From assembly GCF_002741075.1 (NCBI RefSeq), contig NZ_CP016634.1, positions 2,898,501 through 2,962,500 of the forward strand: 64,000 bases of DNA, written 5' to 3'. The notes under the pieces are model-generated. The model made no database searches, had not been told where the DNA came from, and worked only from the letters and a program-made list of their open reading frames with translations. Within the stretch, counting starts at the first letter, position 1, and the number at the start of each line of letters is the position of its first letter. This stretch comes from Pseudomonas putida. Lineage in GTDB: Bacteria > Pseudomonadota > Gammaproteobacteria > Pseudomonadales > Pseudomonadaceae. Made by a program: the position numbers and the translations under genes. Of this stretch, positions 59,518 to 64,000 are shown in pieces.

Positions 59518-60146
59518 CAGGCCGGTGTATCCGCCTGGCAGGAAGGGTGGGCCTTGGCGAAGGCCGGGTGGGCTTGCGCCAGAGCGGCCACACGGGCGAT
59601 ACGTGGATAGCCACTGAGGTCGACATTGAATCGCTCGGCGGCGTAGAGCTGCGGGATCAGGTAGACATCCGCCAGCCCAGGATCATCACCGAAGCAGAAG
59701 CCTCGCTCACCGATCAACGGCTCTACCGCCGCCAGGCCCTGGCCGATCCAGTGGGCGATCCACTGGTTGACCTGGGTATCGTCATGGCCCAACTGACGCA
59801 GTTGGTTGAGCACGCTGACGTTGTGCAGCGGGTGAATATCGCAGCCGATGATCGCCGCCACGCCCCGAACCTTGGCCCGCGCCTCGGCACCAACGGGCAG
59901 CAGGGCGGGCTGTGGATAAGCTTCTTCGAGGTACTCGATGATCGCCGGGGACTGCACCAGCAGCTCGCCGCCATCGGTGCGCAGAGCCGGCACCCGGCCC
60001 TGAGGGTTGAGCGCCAGGTATTGCGCGCCACGTTGCTCGCCCTTGAGCAGGTTGACCGGCAGGGCCTGGTAATCCAGGCCCTTGAGCGCCAGGGCGATGC
60101 GTACCCGGTACGAGGAAGTGGAACGGTAATAGGTGAACAACTCCAT
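59517..60146 (-). CDS. maiA: Maleylacetoacetate isomerase
   Basis: A 209-residue zeta-class glutathione transferase that isomerises maleylacetoacetate to fumarylacetoacetate. The N-terminal glutathione site STSSYRVRIALALKG is diagnostic, with QSPAIIEYLEE and a C-terminal GDDPGLADVYLIPQ. Third gene of the hmg operon, 12 bp after fahA. Also called hmgC in P. putida. Confidence 0.95.
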   Translation of the reverse strand: MELFTYYRSTSSYRVRIALALKGLDYQALPVNLLKGEQRGAQYLALNPQGRVPALRTDGGELLVQSPAIIEYLEEAYPQPALLPVGAEARAKVRGVAAIIGCDIHPLHNVSVLNQLRQLGHDDTQVNQWIAHWIGQGLAAVEPLIGERGFCFGDDPGLADVYLIPQLYAAERFNVDLSGYPRIARVAALAQAHPAFAKAHPSCQADTPA

Positions 60147-60158
60147 CGCCCCGCCCTC

Positions 60159-61451
60159 TCAGTTGGCCGAGATGATCTTGCCGCGGCACTCGCCGAAGCC
60201 GATGCTCGCCACGCCGTCGCGGGTGCAGCGGGCGCGAAGGATGATCTCGTCGCCGTCCTCAAGGAATTTTCGGACCTCGCCACTGGCCAGTTCCACCGGA
60301 TGCTTGCCGCCCTCGGTGATCTCCAGGAGGCTGCCGAACGAGCCGGGCGCGGCACCCGACAGCGTGCCCGAACCGAACAGGTCGCCCGGCTGCAGCTGAC
60401 AGCCGTTGACGCTGTGGTGCGCGACCATCTGTGCCACGGTCCAGTACATGCTGCGGGTGTTGCTCAGGGTCAGGCGGTGGGCTGGCAGGCCCTGTTCACG
60501 CATGCGCTCGGTGAGCAGCAATACTTCCAACTCGATGTCGAAGGCGCCAGCGGCCTGGTCGCGTTTGTCCATCAGGTAAGGCAGTGGCTGCGGATCGCCT
60601 TCCGGACGCGGCGCCTGGGCGCAGCGGAACGGCTCCAGGGCTTCGGCGGTGACCACCCACGGCGAGATGCTGGTGATGAAGCTCTTGGACAGGAACGGGC
60701 CCAGTGGCTGGTACTCCCAGGCCTGGATATCGCGCGCCGACCAATCGTTGAGCAGACAGTAGCCGGCCACGTGCTCGGCGGCGTCGCTCACCGGGATGGA
60801 CTGGCCCATGTCGTTGCCCTGGCCGATCCAGATGCCCAGCTCCAGTTCGTAGTCCAGACGCGCGCAGGGGCCGAAGTTCGGCTCGGTCTGCCCGGCCGGA
60901 AGGGTCTGGCCCTTGGGGCGGCGCACGTCGGTGCCGGACGGGCGGATGGTCGAGGCGCGGCCGTGGTAACCGATGGGCACGTACTTATAGTTGGGCAGCA
61001 ACGGGTTGTCCGGGCGGAACAGCTTGCCGACGTTCTTGGCGTGCTCGATACCCACGTAGAAGTCGGTGTAGTCGCCGATCTTTGCCGGCAGGTGCAGTTG
61101 GCACTCGCTGGCGGGGTAAAGGGCAGCTTTCAAGGCCGCTTGATGCTCGCTGTGCTCGCCCAACAGCGCCAGCAGGCGCTCACGCAGGGCCACCCGGGCT
61201 TCACGGCCCAAGGCAAAGAAGGCATTCAGCGCGCCGCCACAGGTGGCTTGGGCCGCGACCTTGGCCGGGCCGTCGAACAGGCCGGCGGCGAGCACTGCTT
61301 CCAGATCGAGAATCGCGTCACCAATGGCGACGCCGCAACGTGGTGCCTGGCCTGGACGGCTGAAAATGCCCAGGGGCAGGTTCTGCAACGGGAAGTCGCT
61401 GTGCCCGTTGGCGTGCTCGACCCAGCTACGGGCGATGGCGGTCTGATTCAT
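60159..61451 (-). CDS. fahA: Fumarylacetoacetase
   Basis: A 430-residue hydrolase that cleaves fumarylacetoacetate to fumarate and acetoacetate. Conserved blocks YTDFYVGIEHAKNVGKLFRP, GYHGRASTIRPSG and NDWSARDIQAWEYQPLGPF are seen. Second gene of the operon, 3 bp after hmgA. Also called hmgB in P. putida. Confidence 0.96.
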   Translation of the reverse strand: MNQTAIARSWVEHANGHSDFPLQNLPLGIFSRPGQAPRCGVAIGDAILDLEAVLAAGLFDGPAKVAAQATCGGALNAFFALGREARVALRERLLALLGEHSEHQAALKAALYPASECQLHLPAKIGDYTDFYVGIEHAKNVGKLFRPDNPLLPNYKYVPIGYHGRASTIRPSGTDVRRPKGQTLPAGQTEPNFGPCARLDYELELGIWIGQGNDMGQSIPVSDAAEHVAGYCLLNDWSARDIQAWEYQPLGPFLSKSFITSISPWVVTAEALEPFRCAQAPRPEGDPQPLPYLMDKRDQAAGAFDIELEVLLLTERMREQGLPAHRLTLSNTRSMYWTVAQMVAHHSVNGCQLQPGDLFGSGTLSGAAPGSFGSLLEITEGGKHPVELASGEVRKFLEDGDEIILRARCTRDGVASIGFGECRGKIISAN

Positions 61452-61454
61452 GGG

Positions 61455-62756
61455 TTATCTCCGATTCGGGTTGAAGGTGCTCGGCAAGGTGGCCCAGCAA
61501 CTATCGTAGTCAGCCTGCAACTGCGGGCACTCGAGAGCATGACGGCTCGGACGCAGCACCTGGCTGGTCTCGAACATAAATGCCATGGTGTTGTCGATCT
61601 TGTGCGGCGCCAAGTCCGCGGCGATGGCCTTGTCGCAGGTCTCGGCGTCTGGCCCGTGGGCGCTCATCACACCGTGCAGCGAAGCACCGCCGGGCAGGAA
61701 GCCCTCGGCCTTGGCGTCGTAGGCGCCCTGGATCAGCCCCATGAACTCGTTCATCAGGTTGCGGTGGAACCAGGGTGGACGGAAGGTGTTCTCGGCCACC
61801 ATCCAGCGTGGCGGGAAGATCACGAAGTCCATGTTGGCCATGCCGTGGACGCTGGTCGGCGAGGTCAGCACGGTGAAGATGGAAGGATCGGGATGGTCGA
61901 AGCTGACCGTGCCGATGGTATTGAAACGACGCAGATCGTACTTGTACGGCACGTTGCTGCCGTGCCAGGCGACCACGTCCAGTGGTGAATGCTGCAGCTC
62001 ACAGGCCCAGTGCTCGCCGAGGAACTTCTGCACCAATTGCACGGGCCCGCTGGCCTCTTCGTAGTGCGCCACCGGGGTCAGGAAGTCACGCGGATTGGCC
62101 AGGCCATTGCTGCCGATCGGGCCCAGGTCCGGGATGCGCAGTGGCGCGCCATGGTTCTCGGCGATGTAGCCACGGGCCTGGCCATCGAGCAGCTCGACGC
62201 GGAACTTCATGCCCCGTGGAATCACGGCGATCTCCAGCGGCTCGACCTCCATCACCCCCAGCTCGGTGGCGATGCGCAGGCGACCTTGCTCCGGCACCAG
62301 CAGTAGCTCACCGTCGGCGTTGAAGAACACACGCTCCATGGAGCGGTTGGCGCGATAGATATAGATGCTCACGCCGGCGGGCTTCTCCGACGCCGAGTTG
62401 GCCACCATCGGCAGCCAGCCTTCGATGAAGTCGGTAGGCTCGGACGGGATCGGCTGCGGGCTCCAACGCAGGCGGTTGGGCGTGATCGCGCCTAGCGGGC
62501 CGGTCAGTGGCTGGCGCTCAAGGCGCTCGAAGCGTGGGTGCAGCGCCGACGGGCGAATGCGGTACAGCCACGTGCGACGCAGCTCGCTGCGGGCCATGGT
62601 GAACGCGGTGCCCGAGAGCAGTTCGGCATACAGGCCGTAGGGGGCTTTTTGTGGGGAGTTCTGCCCGACCGGCAAGGCGCCAGGCAGCGCTTCACTGGCG
62701 AACTCGTTGCCGAAGCCGCTCAGGTACTGCAGATCAGGGGAAGAATCGAGATTCAT
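61455..62756 (-). CDS. hmgA: Homogentisate 1,2-dioxygenase
   Basis: A 433-residue non-heme iron(II) dioxygenase that opens the homogentisate ring to maleylacetoacetate, the central step of tyrosine and phenylalanine breakdown. Motifs [19 protein letters not shown] at the N-terminus, [15 protein letters not shown] and [13 protein letters not shown]. First gene of the operon; loss causes pyomelanin production in Pseudomonas. Confidence 0.97.
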   Translation of the reverse strand: MNLDSSPDLQYLSGFGNEFASEALPGALPVGQNSPQKAPYGLYAELLSGTAFTMARSELRRTWLYRIRPSALHPRFERLERQPLTGPLGAITPNRLRWSPQPIPSEPTDFIEGWLPMVANSASEKPAGVSIYIYRANRSMERVFFNADGELLLVPEQGRLRIATELGVMEVEPLEIAVIPRGMKFRVELLDGQARGYIAENHGAPLRIPDLGPIGSNGLANPRDFLTPVAHYEEASGPVQLVQKFLGEHWACELQHSPLDVVAWHGSNVPYKYDLRRFNTIGTVSFDHPDPSIFTVLTSPTSVHGMANMDFVIFPPRWMVAENTFRPPWFHRNLMNEFMGLIQGAYDAKAEGFLPGGASLHGVMSAHGPDAETCDKAIAADLAPHKIDNTMAFMFETSQVLRPSRHALECPQLQADYDSCWATLPSTFNPNRR

Positions 62757-62865
62757 CGGTGCCTCCGGGCTCGATGAGAGCCGTTGCTGGCAGCTGGCTG
62801 CTGGCCCTGTCCGGGGCGTTCCGGTGAGTACTCCAGGCGTTGCAGCGCGTCTGCATTGTTTTTGT

Positions 62866-62880
62866 CGTAATCAGATTACG
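62866..62880. promoter_or_regulatory. HmgR operator candidate 1
   Basis: CGTAATC-A-GATTACG, a perfect 15-bp palindrome in the divergent hmgA/hmgR gap. The P. putida repressor HmgR is known to bind a palindrome in this gap. Confidence 0.7.
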
Positions 62881-62885
62881 AATAA

Positions 62886-62900
62886 CGTAATTTGATTGCC
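62886..62900. promoter_or_regulatory. HmgR operator candidate 2 (degenerate)
   Basis: CGTAATTTGATTGCC matches the adjacent palindrome in 11 of 15 positions and lies 20 bp away centre to centre, two helical turns, on the same face of the DNA. Confidence 0.5.
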
Positions 62901-62942
62901 GAAAGGCGTCAAGCTATAAAGACGCCCACCTGTCTCCCCTGG

Positions 62943-63737
62943 ATGCCCAACCCCATGGCCAAAGCCAGCTCCCCTGCCGACAACGGCAAGCAGAAGGTCC
63001 GCTCGGCGGAAGTCGGCACCGACATTCTCAAGGCCCTTGCCGAACTCTCCCCATCCACTTCGCTGTCGCGACTGGCCGAACACGTAGACATGCCGGCGAG
63101 CAAGGTGCACCGCTACCTGCAGGCCCTGATCGCCAGCGGCTTCGCCGAGCAGGACCCTGCCACCAACCATTATGGGCTGGGGCGTGAGGCATTGCGGGTG
63201 GGCATGGCGGCGCTGGGCAGCATCGATGTACTGAAAGTCGCGGCGTTGCCACTGTCGCAACTGCGCGATGAGCTCAACGAGAGCTGCTTCATTGCCGTAT
63301 GGGGCAACCAAGGGGCGACGGTGGTGAGCATCGAGCCTGCGGTACGCGCAGTGACAGTGGTCACGCAGATCGGCTCGGTTCTGCCGTTGCTCAGTTCGTC
63401 CACAGGCCTGGTGTTCGCCGCTCATCTGCCGGAGCGCGAAACACTGCAATTGCGCGAACAGGAACTGGCTGCGATGAACCAGGTGTTCAGCGACTACGAG
63501 CCCCTGCTGGCAGAAATCCGAGCACGCGGCCTGCACCACGTGCATGGTTTGCTGATGCCCGGGGTGGATGCTTTGTCGGCACCGGTGTTCAACGCCATGG
63601 GCCAGATCGCCGCCGTGATGACGGTAGTCGGTCCGACATCGATCTTCCATGCCGACGAGCAAGGACCTGCGGCGAAACGCCTGCTGGCGGCGACGGGAGC
63701 CGTCAGCAGGCGAATGGGGTATGAACCACAGGCATAG
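62943..63737 (+). CDS. hmgR: IclR-family repressor HmgR of homogentisate catabolism
   Basis: A 264-residue IclR regulator: N-terminal winged helix (about residues 18-80; TSLSRLAEHVDMPASKVHRYL) and an effector-binding domain. In P. putida HmgR represses hmgABC and is released by homogentisate. The divergent position and palindromic operators support the call. The ATG at 62943 is chosen; 62955 (MAKASSP) and 62892 are alternatives, none with a strong ribosome-binding site. Confidence 0.88.
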   Translation: MPNPMAKASSPADNGKQKVRSAEVGTDILKALAELSPSTSLSRLAEHVDMPASKVHRYLQALIASGFAEQDPATNHYGLGREALRVGMAALGSIDVLKVAALPLSQLRDELNESCFIAVWGNQGATVVSIEPAVRAVTVVTQIGSVLPLLSSSTGLVFAAHLPERETLQLREQELAAMNQVFSDYEPLLAEIRARGLHHVHGLLMPGVDALSAPVFNAMGQIAAVMTVVGPTSIFHADEQGPAAKRLLAATGAVSRRMGYEPQA

Positions 63738-63780
63738 CTCAACCGTTGAGATGCTGTCTCTAATCCCCGATGTGGCTGCT

Positions 63781-64000
63781 TCAGGTGAACTGACGAGGGA
63801 CTGACTTCTCTCGAGAAACGACCAGTTGCGTATACCACGACAACTCTTCCTCGAATCGATTATTCAACGGTCCGATTCCCGCTGAGCCAAGCTCCTTGAA
63901 CACCTCATGCCGCTCATAGAACGCTTTGAGTACCTCAAATTGCTGCTTCACCCACACACTCAGCGCGGATGACTCACCAGGAAACAACGTCGACCAGAGT
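63781..64000 (-). CDS. Partial gene at the right edge, unrecognised product
   Basis: At least 72 codons are open on the minus strand from the window edge to a stop at 63781; no start is needed within the window. The encoded C-terminus contains FPGESSALSVWVKQQF and FEEELSWYTQLVV and is rich in charged and aromatic residues. I do not recognise the family. The stretch is visibly less GC-rich than the rest of the window, which would fit recent acquisition. Confidence 0.5.
   Translation of the reverse strand, partial: LWSTLFPGESSALSVWVKQQFEVLKAFYERHEVFKELGSAGIGPLNNRFEEELSWYTQLVVSREKSVPRQFT

Overview
The window is GC-rich (roughly 65%), tightly packed and syntenic in style with Pseudomonas of the P. 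putida group. It holds algW, an aapJQMP operon, rhlB, moaCDE, a complete alginate operon and many copies of the short palindromic REP element typical of that group (core GCGGGTAAACCCGC with a CTCCCACAGG or CCTGTGGGAG flank). No rRNA, tRNA, CRISPR array, phage or IS element was seen. The organism assignment is from recognition of genes and REPs, not from a search.

Layout. 1-2.3 kb: a Nif3 family protein and the DegS-like protease AlgW. 2.4-6.6 kb: the minus-strand aapJQMP general amino-acid ABC transporter. 6.9-9.1 kb: carboxylesterase and RhlB. 9.3-13 kb: dauB-dauA-dauR (D-arginine to L-arginine racemisation and its regulator) with a convergent amino-acid binding protein. 13.2-18.2 kb: moaCDE, a PIN-PhoH protein, a degenerate polysaccharide deacetylase, yaaA. 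18.5-35.3 kb: algD-8-44-K-E-G-X-L-I-J-F-A, with a recognisable AlgU promoter, AlgR box and long leader. 35.4-43.5 kb: a small membrane protein, an SDR, a NodT/EmrA/EmrB-like efflux operon, a tandem REP array, a LysR regulator and a universal stress protein. 43.6-49.5 kb: an aaeXAB-like aromatic-acid efflux operon with its own outer-membrane factor and divergent LysR regulator. 49.6-56.8 kb: mixed housekeeping and stress genes, including a LexA-boxed yebG. 56.8-59.3 kb: an autotransporter broken by a frameshift. 59.5-63.7 kb: the homogentisate operon hmgA-fahA-maiA with divergent hmgR. The right edge cuts an unrecognised, lower-GC gene.

How it works together. AlgW is the site-1 protease that, in the well studied Pseudomonas system, cleaves anti-sigma factor MucA to free AlgU; the AlgU promoter of the alginate operon lies 16 kb away, so trigger and target share the window. 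The two efflux operons each pair with a LysR gene. The hmg operon completes tyrosine/phenylalanine breakdown to fumarate and acetoacetate.

The most useful new observations are regulatory. A perfect 15-bp LysR-type box is present identically in front of both the efflux operon (41072) and the lysR gene (42928), with the REP array and lysR between them. A 20-bp near-identical motif sits over the predicted -10 of both dauB (9316) and the neighbouring binding-protein gene (13084), probably the DauR operator. An intact REP lies inside the signal-peptide coding region of algK. Intra-operon hairpins split algL from algI. No wholly new biological system was found.
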